IMG/VR virus record: IMGVR_UViG_3300036716_000305
Coordinates: 1 to 52,777 of that record
Strand: one strand, 5' to 3'
Length of the DNA: 52,777 nucleotides
Source of the DNA: a virus
Shown: in pieces, positions 1 to 8,889 of the stretch
Layout: every line of letters starts with the position of its first letter
How positions within the stretch are numbered: position 1 is the stretch's first letter
Made by a program: the position numbers and the translations under genes
Notes under the pieces: model-generated
Databases searched by the model: none
Told to the model about the DNA's origin: nothing
Seen by the model: the letters and a program-made list of their open reading frames with translations, nothing else

Positions 1-2
1 TT

Positions 3-533
3 AAAGAGTTAGGTTTAAGAGAGGTTGCTTTTGAGAGGCTCACACACGATGGGTCTGCTGAAAGAAACCCCCACATATTCCCAACTAATCGCCAAATAGA
101 TGATTGGATATGGGAGATGCATCAGGTTAATGACAGGGGTTACTTTAATAACGTACTTCTCGAATCGATTTACGCTAAGTTTGAGGGCGGCGGCAACAGG
201 AACTCCACCTTTTGCAGAGGCTGTGAAAAGATAATGTTTACGATTAATGCAGACGGGACAATAGCCGGTTGCCCTAATAGCGCACCCACTAGTCATTATG
301 CCCACATAGGTGATGACATAGACAGTATACTGAACCATGAGAAAAGAGGCTGTATGATAGCCACAGAGGCTCTTATAGACCCGAGATGCATACCGTGCGA
401 AGTTTTCGGACAGTGCGGTGGTGATTGTTACAAACTAGATTGGGACACACAATGTCCCGCGCCTAAGAGGTTAATGTATGGACTTAATAATAAAACCGAC
501 AGAGCTGTGCAACTTCAAGTGCACCTTCTGTAG
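3..533 (+). CDS. Radical SAM/SPASM protein, C-terminal part (5' end outside window)
   Basis: The reading frame is open from base 3, so the gene begins before the window; 176 residues are visible. Only the C-terminal region is present. Its cysteines come in clusters (CRGC, GCPN, CIPC, CGGDC, then CPAP), the pattern of a SPASM domain that binds auxiliary iron-sulfur clusters in radical SAM enzymes acting on peptides or proteins. The CxxxCxxC core would lie upstream and cannot be checked. The 3' end overlaps the next radical SAM gene by 56 bases, an unusually long overlap. It is first in a coupled cluster with two more radical SAM genes and a cupin-type gene. Substrate unknown. Confidence 0.75.
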   Translation, partial: KELGLREVAFERLTHDGSAERNPHIFPTNRQIDDWIWEMHQVNDRGYFNNVLLESIYAKFEGGGNRNSTFCRGCEKIMFTINADGTIAGCPNSAPTSHYAHIGDDIDSILNHEKRGCMIATEALIDPRCIPCEVFGQCGGDCYKLDWDTQCPAPKRLMYGLNNKTDRAVQLQVHLL

Positions 534-1440
534 TAGCTCAAACATATCGGAAGATAGTGCCAAGTTACTAGATATCAACGAGATATTTAAGTTTCTTGAC
601 GAGCACCCAGACACAAGAACCGTTATAGTAAATGGTGGAGACCCTTTGATGGTCAAGCCCGAATATTACTATCAGATAATAGACTATCTTGACGAACACG
701 ACATGGACACATCTATATCGTTTACAACCAATCTATGGCCTTTTTATAAGACTAAAAAGTGGGATGAGTTGTTCAAACACCCTAGAATGGCCGTAACGAC
801 ATCTTTCCAATACGGAGGTGGCAGACTCAAGGGTGACTACTCTATGTTCACAGAAGAGGACTTCTGGGGCGTTTCAGACTCAATGTTAGATAGAATAGGT
901 TATAGACCAGATTTTATCGCTGTTGTGGTTGATGGTGAGCAAGACATAGCTATTGACAATGTTAAGTTAGCAAAAAAGATGGGTGTAGAGTGTAAGCTCA
1001 ATTATGCCATGGCCTCCGGCTCACAAGGTAAACCACTATTACTTGCTGATATATATAGTATATATTTAGATATATATGACCAAGGTCTAGAGGAGTGGGA
1101 GTACAACACAAAAGACATAATAAAGTCTATGGCTGGAGAAGATACAACCTGTCCAAGAAATAGAAAGTGTGACGAAGGTATCAGATGCATACAACCAGAA
1201 GCCGACCAATACACTTGCGGATCTTTTGCCGATGACAAAGAGTATCCTATAGGTGACAACTTTAGAGACGACCCTGAGTTGTTATCGATGAACAACTGGT
1301 GTTTTACTTGCCCATTGTTCAATCTGTGCAACGGCTGCTCTAAGACTATAAAAGACCATAAGAGGTTTGATATGCAAGGTAGACATTGTTTTGAAATGAA
1401 GCAACTTGAAGGTAGGCTTCTTAGCATGGAAATAAGATGA
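478..1440 (+). CDS. Radical SAM/SPASM domain protein
   Basis: This 320-residue protein has the radical SAM signature CNFKCTFC at residues 11-18 (CxxxCxxC) and the SAM-contact motif GGDP at 53-56. The C-terminal third is cysteine-rich (CPRNRKC, RC, TCG, WCFTCPLFNLCNGC, HC), a SPASM-like region able to hold auxiliary 4Fe-4S clusters. Members of this family modify peptides or proteins by radical chemistry, including RiPP maturation. The start lies inside the previous gene; a later start would cut into the CxxxCxxC region. The stop shares an ATGA with the next gene, indicating translational coupling. What it modifies is unknown. Confidence 0.85.
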   Translation: MDLIIKPTELCNFKCTFCSSSNISEDSAKLLDINEIFKFLDEHPDTRTVIVNGGDPLMVKPEYYYQIIDYLDEHDMDTSISFTTNLWPFYKTKKWDELFKHPRMAVTTSFQYGGGRLKGDYSMFTEEDFWGVSDSMLDRIGYRPDFIAVVVDGEQDIAIDNVKLAKKMGVECKLNYAMASGSQGKPLLLADIYSIYLDIYDQGLEEWEYNTKDIIKSMAGEDTTCPRNRKCDEGIRCIQPEADQYTCGSFADDKEYPIGDNFRDDPELLSMNNWCFTCPLFNLCNGCSKTIKDHKRFDMQGRHCFEMKQLEGRLLSMEIR

Positions 1441-1820
1441 ATAAAAAAGTTAAGTTACTGAGTGCTGGCAATAGGTTCTTTTACATCGATAATGATGGAA
1501 GAGATTTTGAGTTAACAAAAGCTGAGGCTGTTATTAAGGTCTGTGAAGGGTTTTTTGTTGTTAAGGTAGAGGGGTTAGAGTCAGTTCATAAGTGGGGAAA
1601 GTCTGTACATGCTTTTATCTCTCCAGCTGGAAGCGCTTCATTCGATACACACACTGACGATGTGAACCTAGTAATAGCTAGCATAGAAGGTACAAAGTTT
1701 TTTGAGGTGTACGGAGAGACTGTAGAGATTAATGAAACATCTTCTTTATATGTGTCCGCAGGTAGCCCTCATAGAGGTGTTAATAGGTATGACTCAATAA
1801 CACTAAGTATTGAAGTATGA
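1437..1820 (+). CDS. Small cupin/JmjC-like oxygenase-type protein
   Basis: This 127-residue protein looks like one double-stranded beta-helix domain. It contains H72-T-D74 and, after a GTKFFEVYG strand, H112 in AGSPHRGV. HxD...H is the iron-binding triad of JmjC/cupin 2-oxoglutarate oxygenases such as bacterial ribosomal oxygenases. A complete 2OG enzyme is usually longer, so it may be a minimal or non-catalytic cupin. ATGA overlaps join it to radical SAM genes on both sides, so the four are probably made together and may act on one substrate. The fold call rests on visual pattern only. Confidence 0.55.
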   Translation: MNKKVKLLSAGNRFFYIDNDGRDFELTKAEAVIKVCEGFFVVKVEGLESVHKWGKSVHAFISPAGSASFDTHTDDVNLVIASIEGTKFFEVYGETVEINETSSLYVSAGSPHRGVNRYDSITLSIEV

Positions 1821-2722
1821 ATATCTCAATCAACCCCTCATACTTCTGCAACTTCAGTTGTAAGTTTTGCTACTTAACACCTGAACAACTTAACGACCAA
1901 AAGAGGATAGACTTAAGGGTTTTGGACAGCCTATTAAAGCAAGTCCCCAAGATAGACTATATAGACCTTTATGGTGGTGAAATAGGAGCACTAAGTTCAA
2001 CATATTTTAAAAAACTAAAAAAGACTATAAGGAAGCACTATAAGGGTGAGATAAACATCATAACTAACTTCTCCATGCTTAGTGATAACTTCTTTGCTGA
2101 TGATATATCCCTTTCGGTGTCGTATGACTTTACCGGAAGAGAGAGACATGCACAAGTATTCTCTAATATGCTAATGTCTCCTAAAAGGTATTCTGTATTG
2201 CTATTAGCTACAGAAGACGTTATTAAGATGGATGTTGATTCAATGGTTTCTCAGTTCAACATATTGCGTAACTTGGACAGCGTAGAGATTAAACCATACT
2301 CTATAAATCAAGCCAACTCCTTCAATGTAACTCATAAGGATTATGAAGACTTTGTGATAAAGTGGCTTGAATGTGATGTTCCAAAAGGCTTTACCTTTGG
2401 CAACAAAAGAAGTATTGAAAAGTCGTTAAAGAAGGAGTACAACGCATTCTCTGATGACCATATATACATCACGCCTAATGGCAAGTTTGGTGTATTAGAT
2501 TTTGACAAGGATGACAAAGAGCTATTCTTAGAACTTGATAACTTTAAAGAATACCTCGAATGGTGTGAGCGTGAAAAGGCTGAGCTTTCTGATATATGCA
2601 ATAGTTGTAAGTATCTTGGAACTTGTCTGACAGAGCACTATAGATATGTAGAGAATCTAGATAACTCTTGTAATGGATACATAGGGTTGCTGGATTATTA
2701 CGACAAAGAACATATGGAATAA
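1817..2722 (+). CDS. Radical SAM protein with C-terminal twitch/SPASM cysteines
   Basis: This 301-residue protein has CNFSCKFC at residues 11-18, exactly the same position as in the 478-1440 gene, and GGE at 53-55. The tail carries CNSCKYLGTC and a final NSCNGY cysteine, fitting a reduced SPASM or twitch domain with one auxiliary cluster. The two proteins share design but little sequence between motifs, so they are diverged paralogues or separate acquisitions. Its start overlaps the cupin-like gene by four bases, and the next gene begins two bases after its stop. Confidence 0.85.
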   Translation: MNISINPSYFCNFSCKFCYLTPEQLNDQKRIDLRVLDSLLKQVPKIDYIDLYGGEIGALSSTYFKKLKKTIRKHYKGEINIITNFSMLSDNFFADDISLSVSYDFTGRERHAQVFSNMLMSPKRYSVLLLATEDVIKMDVDSMVSQFNILRNLDSVEIKPYSINQANSFNVTHKDYEDFVIKWLECDVPKGFTFGNKRSIEKSLKKEYNAFSDDHIYITPNGKFGVLDFDKDDKELFLELDNFKEYLEWCEREKAELSDICNSCKYLGTCLTEHYRYVENLDNSCNGYIGLLDYYDKEHME

Positions 2723-2724
2723 AT

Positions 2725-3150
2725 ATGAAGGACTGGAAAATTAGACAAGAGATGTATCACAGAATGAATGATGATTTCGGAGATGATCTTTCAGATAAGG
2801 ATATTCAATATAGGTACGACACGATAGTTGGGGATTGTGTTGATTACATTAAAAAACCCAAAGAAGATACTGGCTGGATGTATCCTGCTAAGTCATATGT
2901 AGTTGCATTGTGCTATGCACAGTGGATATCAGAGGATTTTAAAGAAGACTTTAACGAGCTTATTAATGACCCTGACCTACTTTATAACAACGACCCTCAC
3001 TTCGTAATATACAAAGACAGCGAAGATGAGTACAAAGGTATTATAGAGAAGATGGGTTTGCCGTTACCGTTTACCGGTGTGGTCCCCGATATAAGAAAAT
3101 ACTACGAGAGAGAATTCATGCTAACACCAATGGAGAATTATGAGCATTAG
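2725..3150 (+). CDS. Unknown protein in the radical SAM operon
   Basis: I do not recognise this 141-residue acidic protein. It is rich in Asp, Glu and Tyr and contains short Pro/Gly segments (PLPFTGVVPDIRKYY) near the C-terminus. No cysteine cluster, membrane segment or signal peptide is evident. It starts two bases after the third radical SAM gene, so it is likely part of that unit, as accessory factor, substrate carrier or substrate. That role comes from position alone. Its end overlaps the next gene by 11 bases. Confidence 0.6.
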   Translation: MKDWKIRQEMYHRMNDDFGDDLSDKDIQYRYDTIVGDCVDYIKKPKEDTGWMYPAKSYVVALCYAQWISEDFKEDFNELINDPDLLYNNDPHFVIYKDSEDEYKGIIEKMGLPLPFTGVVPDIRKYYEREFMLTPMENYEH

Positions 3151-3406
3151 AGAAGATAAATGGCACCTAAGTAGATCGGTAAGCATTAGCCACCTACTGA
3201 CGACAGGGGCTTTAATATTTGGGGCCTTAATGTATGTTACAGATATAAGGCAAGACATTGCGGTGATGCAGGCAGAGCAGAAGCATATACAGCAACAGAT
3301 CGTTACCATTCAAGAAGATAATAAAGAAATGTTTGCGTCCATCGATGATAAGCTGGATCAAATGATATCGATTATCCATAACTATCGAACGGAGAATTTA
3401 CGATGA
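3140..3406 (+). CDS. Small membrane protein with coiled coil, possibly lysis-related
   Basis: This 88-residue protein has a basic N-terminus, one hydrophobic segment at about residues 16-34 (ISHLLTTGALIFGALMYV), then a charged heptad-like stretch rich in Q, I and E likely to form a coiled coil. It begins a run of four overlapping small membrane-protein genes placed before the tail genes. Such clusters often hold holin or spanin components in podoviruses, but this one has no diagnostic motif. It could also be an unrelated membrane-anchored protein. Confidence 0.55.
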   Translation: MSIREDKWHLSRSVSISHLLTTGALIFGALMYVTDIRQDIAVMQAEQKHIQQQIVTIQEDNKEMFASIDDKLDQMISIIHNYRTENLR

Positions 3407-3606
3407 TGAAGAAAATAAAGCTATACCTACTACTTACAGCCATTGGTTCAACTGGGTTATTCGCTGGTTATAGCTGGCTGGAAGGTGTTGTTACTGATGC
3501 TTTTATTACGGTAGGCACTGACAAGGTAGAAGAGGTAGTTAAGCAGAAAGCTGAAGACAGGTTAAAGGAGAAGCTGGGTGACCTACTTGAGAGCGCATTA
3601 CAATGA
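3403..3606 (+). CDS. Small exported or membrane-anchored protein
   Basis: This 67-residue protein has a signal-like N-terminus: Lys residues, then a hydrophobic run (LYLLLTAIGSTGLFAGYSWL), then an amphipathic, charged C-terminal half (KVEEVVKQKAEDRLKEKLGDLL). It overlaps its neighbours by four bases on each side, within the membrane-protein cluster. A role in lysis, for example spanin- or holin-associated, is a guess from context. No lipobox cysteine is present. Confidence 0.5.
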   Translation: MMKKIKLYLLLTAIGSTGLFAGYSWLEGVVTDAFITVGTDKVEEVVKQKAEDRLKEKLGDLLESALQ

Positions 3607-3806
3607 AGATCGACACGCCCACACTATTAACCTTGGCTGGAATTATTGGGGGAATAGTGTTCACTTACGGACAATTAACCAACAAAGTCAACAGCTTAGA
3701 GTACCTGAAAGAGTTGTCAGACACAAACATGAACAGGGTTATTGTGCTGGAAACAAAGATTGAAGCCGCACAGACGGCTTTTGAATTATACATAGGGGGA
3801 CAATAA
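3603..3806 (+). CDS. Small single-span membrane protein
   Basis: This 67-residue protein has one hydrophobic segment (TLLTLAGIIGGIVFTYGQL) near the N-terminus followed by a helical tail with Asn, Glu and Lys. The layout resembles the 3140-3406 product (membrane anchor plus coiled coil) and the two may interact. The ATG overlaps the end of the previous gene and its stop overlaps the next start by one base, so translation is probably coupled. Holin or lysis-accessory function is possible but unproven. Confidence 0.5.
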   Translation: MKIDTPTLLTLAGIIGGIVFTYGQLTNKVNSLEYLKELSDTNMNRVIVLETKIEAAQTAFELYIGGQ

Positions 3807-4237
3807 TGTTTGGACTACCAATTGAGATTTTGACGATGCTCGCAAGTACACTTGGGGGTGGCATAATGAAGATGTGGAGTCAGTCACAGGCTGACCTTGC
3901 TGACGAGAGAAACCATCGTAAAGAACAATATATGAACGTAGAGGCTAGTATGGAAAGGGCAGGTAAGCTCAACACTCCAGAGGCGTCTTGGGCTAAGAGA
4001 TTCTTAGTCGTATCATTCATGGCTATGGCCGCTTACATACTAATTGCACCCGCACTAGGAATGTCAACTGTCGTACCAGTAGAGGTTACCTCTGGATTTA
4101 AGTTCTTGTTCTTAGATTTTACAAATACAGTTACAGAATATGTTAGCCTAGAAGGCACAGTAGTTCCAGAATGGCTAGGACATGCAATTATGGCAGTCGT
4201 AGGCTTATATTTTGGTCAATCTATAACTAGACGTTAA
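3806..4237 (+). CDS. Probable holin (3TM, gene-transfer-agent type)
   Basis: This 143-residue protein has an N-terminal hydrophobic helix (MLASTLGGGIMKMW), a charged cytoplasmic linker (about residues 30-60), a second strong membrane span (FLVVSFMAMAAYILIAPALG) and a C-terminal helix (AIMAVVGLYFGQSITRR). This layout and the WAKRF...MAAYI segment resemble the 'holin of 3TMs' family found in phages and gene transfer agents. Holins let the lysozyme cross the inner membrane. It ends the small membrane-gene run; the next gene has its own ribosome site (TTAAGGAG). Confidence 0.6.
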   Translation: MFGLPIEILTMLASTLGGGIMKMWSQSQADLADERNHRKEQYMNVEASMERAGKLNTPEASWAKRFLVVSFMAMAAYILIAPALGMSTVVPVEVTSGFKFLFLDFTNTVTEYVSLEGTVVPEWLGHAIMAVVGLYFGQSITRR

Positions 4238-4246
4238 GGAGTCGAT

Positions 4247-5800
4247 ATGTCTTTTACTAAAACACCAGAGGTTGATTTCTCATCCGTAGGTTTAATTACA
4301 GATGTTCCGAGTCACTCTCTACCTCAAGGGGCATGGAGTGACTGCTTAAATATTAGATGCAAGGACGGTAGTGTTCAAGGTGTTAATGTATTTGAAGATG
4401 GATTTCCTTTATTCACTAGTTCTAACACTGGTATTCGAGACGGAAAGGCCATGGCGGTCACCCAGTTCTTGGAGGCCGGTGGTAACAACCTTGTAATAGC
4501 TTACATCGTAAAGGATGCTAGTGGAGATGGTCACGTTGTAACGTACAACACAGGAACCTCAACATACTTAAACCTTACTAACGCGCTTACACCTAATCAG
4601 TTTACCTTTGATGACAGATACCCTCCACAGATTTATGTGTTCAATGAACTGTTGATTGTTAATCCAGCTAACGATGCTCCTCCAATGTTTTCAGACGATG
4701 TGAACACAGCAGGAAGTCTTGTTACGCTACCAAATTGGCCTAGTGATTCTCATGGTTCAAAATTAGTAACAAGAATATTAAAGCCATTCAACAATAGATT
4801 GATGGCTATGAATATATTTGAAGAGCACCAAGCAACAGCGGACGACGATGAGTTTCTTCCTATTGATATTTTATGGTCATCCCACATAACTGGGATTGGA
4901 AGTATAGATGCCGTAGAGTGGTCTTACGATGGTATTAACACTGCTGGCGATGCCTTTGCAGTTGAGACGCCCGGCAAGATACTTGATGGTGGTCAGCTAG
5001 GAGAATACTTTATTGCTTATAAGACAGATGCTGTCATAAGGGTTAGAGAGACTGGTGACACATACGTACTAGCTTTTGAAAGTATCTTTGAAGATGATGG
5101 TATTTACTCTGCAAGATGTTTTGCTAATATAGGAAACGCACAGCACTTGGTTATTGGAAACTATGGAGTGTACCTTCATGATGGTCAATCACAGAAAGAA
5201 GATATTGCTAAAGGATTATTCCAAGATGTAATGTTTAACTCTGTAAAGGCTACTAAGAAGGACAAGTCGTTCTGCTTCCAACAGACTAGAGATAAAGAAG
5301 TGTGGTTTTGCTTCCCATCTAAAACTATTAGTGGCGATGGTTGTGACAGGGCTTTTGTATTTGACTATAGCACTAGAAAGTTACACTTAAGAAGTTTGCC
5401 AAACATATCCGATGCTTTTGAAACAGAGCAAAATGGAGAGCTTAAGATTTATGCAGCTAAAGAAGGTGCTGCGGCTGAAATTCAAACACTATCAAGTACG
5501 GTGTTTGAGGAAAATGGATTCTTCATAAGGGTTAATGATAACTACAAAGACAGTGCATATAAATGGATAAACGCTATCCATCTTGATTCTATGAATAGTG
5601 TACAGATTAGTGTAGTTGGAACCAATAGTATCACTGATACTGCGGTATACTCTTTACAGACATTTAATCCCACTACGGATTATAAGTTAGACTTTAGAAC
5701 GTCTGGACGTTATATGAATATTAAGGTGCAAATGTTAGGGGCTTCAAACCCATTATTAGGCAGGATGCAATTTGAATTAAAGGTTGCTGGAAAACGATAA
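4247..5800 (+). CDS. Putative tail nozzle / packaged-DNA stabilisation-type protein
   Basis: This 517-residue protein is rich in beta strands with repeated aromatic and Gly/Asp turns and has no coiled coil. The N-terminus (VDFSSVGLITDVPSHSLPQG) followed by a 'W.DCLNIRCKDG..QGV' segment resembles beta-propeller tail proteins of podoviruses that form the nozzle below the adaptor (P22 gp10 or T7 gp12 role). Length is close to P22 gp10. It lies between lysis genes and the long fibre, which suits a tail part. Assignment rests on composition, size and position; no motif proves it. Confidence 0.5.
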   Translation: MSFTKTPEVDFSSVGLITDVPSHSLPQGAWSDCLNIRCKDGSVQGVNVFEDGFPLFTSSNTGIRDGKAMAVTQFLEAGGNNLVIAYIVKDASGDGHVVTYNTGTSTYLNLTNALTPNQFTFDDRYPPQIYVFNELLIVNPANDAPPMFSDDVNTAGSLVTLPNWPSDSHGSKLVTRILKPFNNRLMAMNIFEEHQATADDDEFLPIDILWSSHITGIGSIDAVEWSYDGINTAGDAFAVETPGKILDGGQLGEYFIAYKTDAVIRVRETGDTYVLAFESIFEDDGIYSARCFANIGNAQHLVIGNYGVYLHDGQSQKEDIAKGLFQDVMFNSVKATKKDKSFCFQQTRDKEVWFCFPSKTISGDGCDRAFVFDYSTRKLHLRSLPNISDAFETEQNGELKIYAAKEGAAAEIQTLSSTVFEENGFFIRVNDNYKDSAYKWINAIHLDSMNSVQISVVGTNSITDTAVYSLQTFNPTTDYKLDFRTSGRYMNIKVQMLGASNPLLGRMQFELKVAGKR

Positions 5801-5812
5801 AAGGATTACAAT

Positions 5813-8800
5813 ATGGCTAAGATTTCAGAAACGGAACTTCAGAGAAAACTAAGAAACGCTAAAACATCCTCTGGAACCACTGGAGGAAGAACTGCTGTTC
5901 AGAAGGACGGAGTTTGGGAATACACAAGCCCTGTTATTTATACGGCCTATGCCGATAATATTACTAATCGCTCAACAACCGGTAAGATTCCATCACAAGC
6001 AGATGCTGCGGGATTCCAATTGGAGCCGCATGATGCTGGTGGAGAACTGTTAGACTGGAGAGGGCACTTGTTCTCTACAAGTATTTATGAGTCCGGAGAT
6101 CCAACTGATTACACATGGGAGTTGGCCGACTATACTGGTGTTACAACATCTTTTGAGAGAAGCTATACAACATCTACTAAACTACTAGTTGACGTTGGAA
6201 ACCCAACCTTTCCGGGAACTGGCATAACTTGGACGTCAATTGCGTCTAACCTAGCCCTTCCAGATAATGCTTATTTTGTAGCAGAGAGGTACACAATTAA
6301 AGGAGCAACTTCAGCGTGGATGGTTTATCCTGTTGCTGTTGAGGAGAATGGCTTTGGTCTAATTCCTTACACAATAACTGGTAGAGATGCACCAGCCCTT
6401 AATAGTGCTCAGTGGAACACAGATACTTTAACAGCTGTTACTTCTTTTACTGGAAGAACATATTCAACTATTAAAGAGTTCGGATATGGAACAACTATTG
6501 TTATTACATACGATGATGGAAAGCTATATGGGCTACTTAAAAAGGTCAGTGGCACTGCATCTTTTGTTGCTCCTGTGGATTACATCGACGGTGCTTTACT
6601 TGTAGATACATCAATCATTGCAGACAAGATTGCCAACAACGCTATCACGGTTAATAAGATTCTTAACGACTCTATTAACGCTGATAAGATTGCTGATAAT
6701 GCAGTCACTACAGCAGCGATTATTAGCAACGCCATCAATTCAGATAAGATAGCTAACAACGCTGTAACATCTAATGAGATAGCTGCAAACACTATTGTTG
6801 CTAACAATATACAAGCTAACGCAATAGGTGCTAACGAGATAGCTGCAGATGCTATCACTGCTAATGAGATAGCCACAGACGCTGTTACGGCCAACGCCAT
6901 TCAGGCAGGATCTGTTGGTGCTAATGAGATAGCTGCAAATAGTATCACAGCAGGTGAGATAGCTGCAGACGCTATCACTGCAAGCGAAATAGCTGTAGAC
7001 GCTGTAGAGGCTTCAAGTATTAAGGCTGGAGCTGTCACAACAAACAAGATAGAGGCTTTAGCAATAACTGCTGAAACTATAGCGGCAAATGCCATCATAT
7101 CAGACAAGATTGCAACAAATGCTATCACCTCTGGAAAACTATTAATAACCGGAACAGGCAATGTCTCAGAAGTAATCACACCAGCTTATATTGGTGCACC
7201 AACTACTGCTGCATTAGCAACTGTAATTGGCGATGTTGCAACTGCACAGAGTACGGCTGACGGAAAGATAAACTCTTACTTTCAGGACGCTGCACCAACT
7301 AGTTTAACTGCTAGTGATGAAGGTGACTTATGGACAGACACCCTTGCTGCAAATAACAATGAATCATATAGATGGTCAGGAACCGCTTGGGAAGCTATTG
7401 CTGACGGTGGTATCGCAGATGCTATTGCAAGCGCTGCAGCTGCACAAAGTACTGCTGATGGAAAGGTCACAACCTTTTATCATGATGATCCTCCAACTGC
7501 TGAAGGTGAAGGTGACTTATGGGTAGACACTAATGATAGTAACAAACTACATAGGTGGAATGGAAGTGCTTGGCTAGATATTCATGATACAACATACTCC
7601 TCAATAGGTAGTATTACAGGAGGCATTTCAGCCTCTCAAGTTGCAAATGCTGTAAATACAAACTCAACAACAGTTGATGGCGGAAAGATTACAGCCGCCT
7701 CTATTGGAGCTTCACACTTAATTGTCAGTGGCGCAAACGCTGTTGAACTTGATGGTCTTAAAACATTTAGACAAACAACATCACCAACAGCAGAGAATGA
7801 AGGCGACCTATGGTATGACAGTGATGACCATAACAAACTATACAGGTGGGACGGCTCTACTTGGGTCTCAAATCAGGACAATACGGTTGCTGACAATATC
7901 TATTCGTCTGGCACAACCTATATAAATGGTGGTATTATAACTACAGACACAATTTCAGGCAATCATATTCAGGCTGGAGAGATTGATGCTGGCCACCTTA
8001 GTGTTGATTCTGTAACTGTAGATAAGATAAACGTTGATGGGCAATTAGACATTAGCGAATCGACAGGCTCGTTCACTTTTAAGAAGACAAAGTATAGTGA
8101 TTATTCAACAAACGGTGTCTTCCTAGGAAACAGAACAGGTAGCAACATACCCGTGTTCTTGGCAGGAAGCACTACAAGCTATATCCAAGTGGATGATGGT
8201 GGTGTAACTATCGTTGGTGCAGATTTTGCTGACTCAACAACTATTTCAACACCAGCATTGCCTAATGTTCCAACGGAATATAATACTAGTGGTCAATTTA
8301 CCTTTCCTATCTCTAGTGCTTACGACACGCTAACTTTTGAACTATCTGGTGCAGGTGGTGGTGGTGGTGGAGCTCGTGCAGGTGGTGGTAGTACCTCGGG
8401 TGGCGTAACCGGTGGACAAACCAAAGTAGAAATTTTAGATGGTAATGGTGCTGTTGTGAGTGGTGCAACATGGACAGCGAACGGTGGTTCAGGTGGTGGA
8501 CATAACACAACCGTAGCTTCTACTAGATATGGTGATGATTTTGACGTCTCACCAGTTGACACATTTTTTACAGGTGATGGCGGTACGGGAACCCCTTCAA
8601 ACCCAAGTAGTGGTACTTCCCATACTGGTAGCGTTGGTGGCGCGGTATCGTCTGGAGGCGAGGGTGGTGCTGATGGCGCATCTTGGTCTGACTTTGATGA
8701 CGATAGGTTTGGTGTTGGCGGTAGTGCTGGTAGCTTCTCCTCACCAAGTGCTTACACCCTACAAAGTTCTCACCATTCTGTAAGAGTGACGGTTGGAACT

Positions 8801-8881
8801 GGCGGGAATGGTGGTAGTGGTGCTGCTAGTGGTGGTAGAGGCGCCCATGGTGCCGTTCGTATTTCAGTAACTTTACATTAG
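5813..8881 (+). CDS. Large tail fibre/adhesin with decapeptide stalk and polyglycine tip
   Basis: This 1022-residue fibre has four parts. Residues 1-260 form a beta-rich N-terminal region. About 265-440 is a run of degenerate 10-residue repeats of the type IAxNAITxxK/E (for example NEIAADAIT), likely a trimeric stalk. About 490-690 holds three modules of form EGDLWxD...NKLYRWxGSxW. The C-terminal 200 residues begin with GAGGGGGGARAGGGS and are Gly/Ser rich, like polyglycine receptor-binding domains of T-even adhesins. It probably binds the host surface. The following gene looks like a fibre chaperone. Confidence 0.8.
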   Translation: MAKISETELQRKLRNAKTSSGTTGGRTAVQKDGVWEYTSPVIYTAYADNITNRSTTGKIPSQADAAGFQLEPHDAGGELLDWRGHLFSTSIYESGDPTDYTWELADYTGVTTSFERSYTTSTKLLVDVGNPTFPGTGITWTSIASNLALPDNAYFVAERYTIKGATSAWMVYPVAVEENGFGLIPYTITGRDAPALNSAQWNTDTLTAVTSFTGRTYSTIKEFGYGTTIVITYDDGKLYGLLKKVSGTASFVAPVDYIDGALLVDTSIIADKIANNAITVNKILNDSINADKIADNAVTTAAIISNAINSDKIANNAVTSNEIAANTIVANNIQANAIGANEIAADAITANEIATDAVTANAIQAGSVGANEIAANSITAGEIAADAITASEIAVDAVEASSIKAGAVTTNKIEALAITAETIAANAIISDKIATNAITSGKLLITGTGNVSEVITPAYIGAPTTAALATVIGDVATAQSTADGKINSYFQDAAPTSLTASDEGDLWTDTLAANNNESYRWSGTAWEAIADGGIADAIASAAAAQSTADGKVTTFYHDDPPTAEGEGDLWVDTNDSNKLHRWNGSAWLDIHDTTYSSIGSITGGISASQVANAVNTNSTTVDGGKITAASIGASHLIVSGANAVELDGLKTFRQTTSPTAENEGDLWYDSDDHNKLYRWDGSTWVSNQDNTVADNIYSSGTTYINGGIITTDTISGNHIQAGEIDAGHLSVDSVTVDKINVDGQLDISESTGSFTFKKTKYSDYSTNGVFLGNRTGSNIPVFLAGSTTSYIQVDDGGVTIVGADFADSTTISTPALPNVPTEYNTSGQFTFPISSAYDTLTFELSGAGGGGGGARAGGGSTSGGVTGGQTKVEILDGNGAVVSGATWTANGGSGGGHNTTVASTRYGDDFDVSPVDTFFTGDGGTGTPSNPSSGTSHTGSVGGAVSSGGEGGADGASWSDFDDDRFGVGGSAGSFSSPSAYTLQSSHHSVRVTVGTGGNGGSGAASGGRGAHGAVRISVTLH

Positions 8882-8889
8882 GTATAGTC

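Noticed and set aside
6580-7179. Long minus-strand open frames across the fibre stalk
   Set aside because: They are shadows of the 30-bp repeat in the fibre gene; composition is only Ala/Ile/Val/Ser and there is no ribosome site or independent context.
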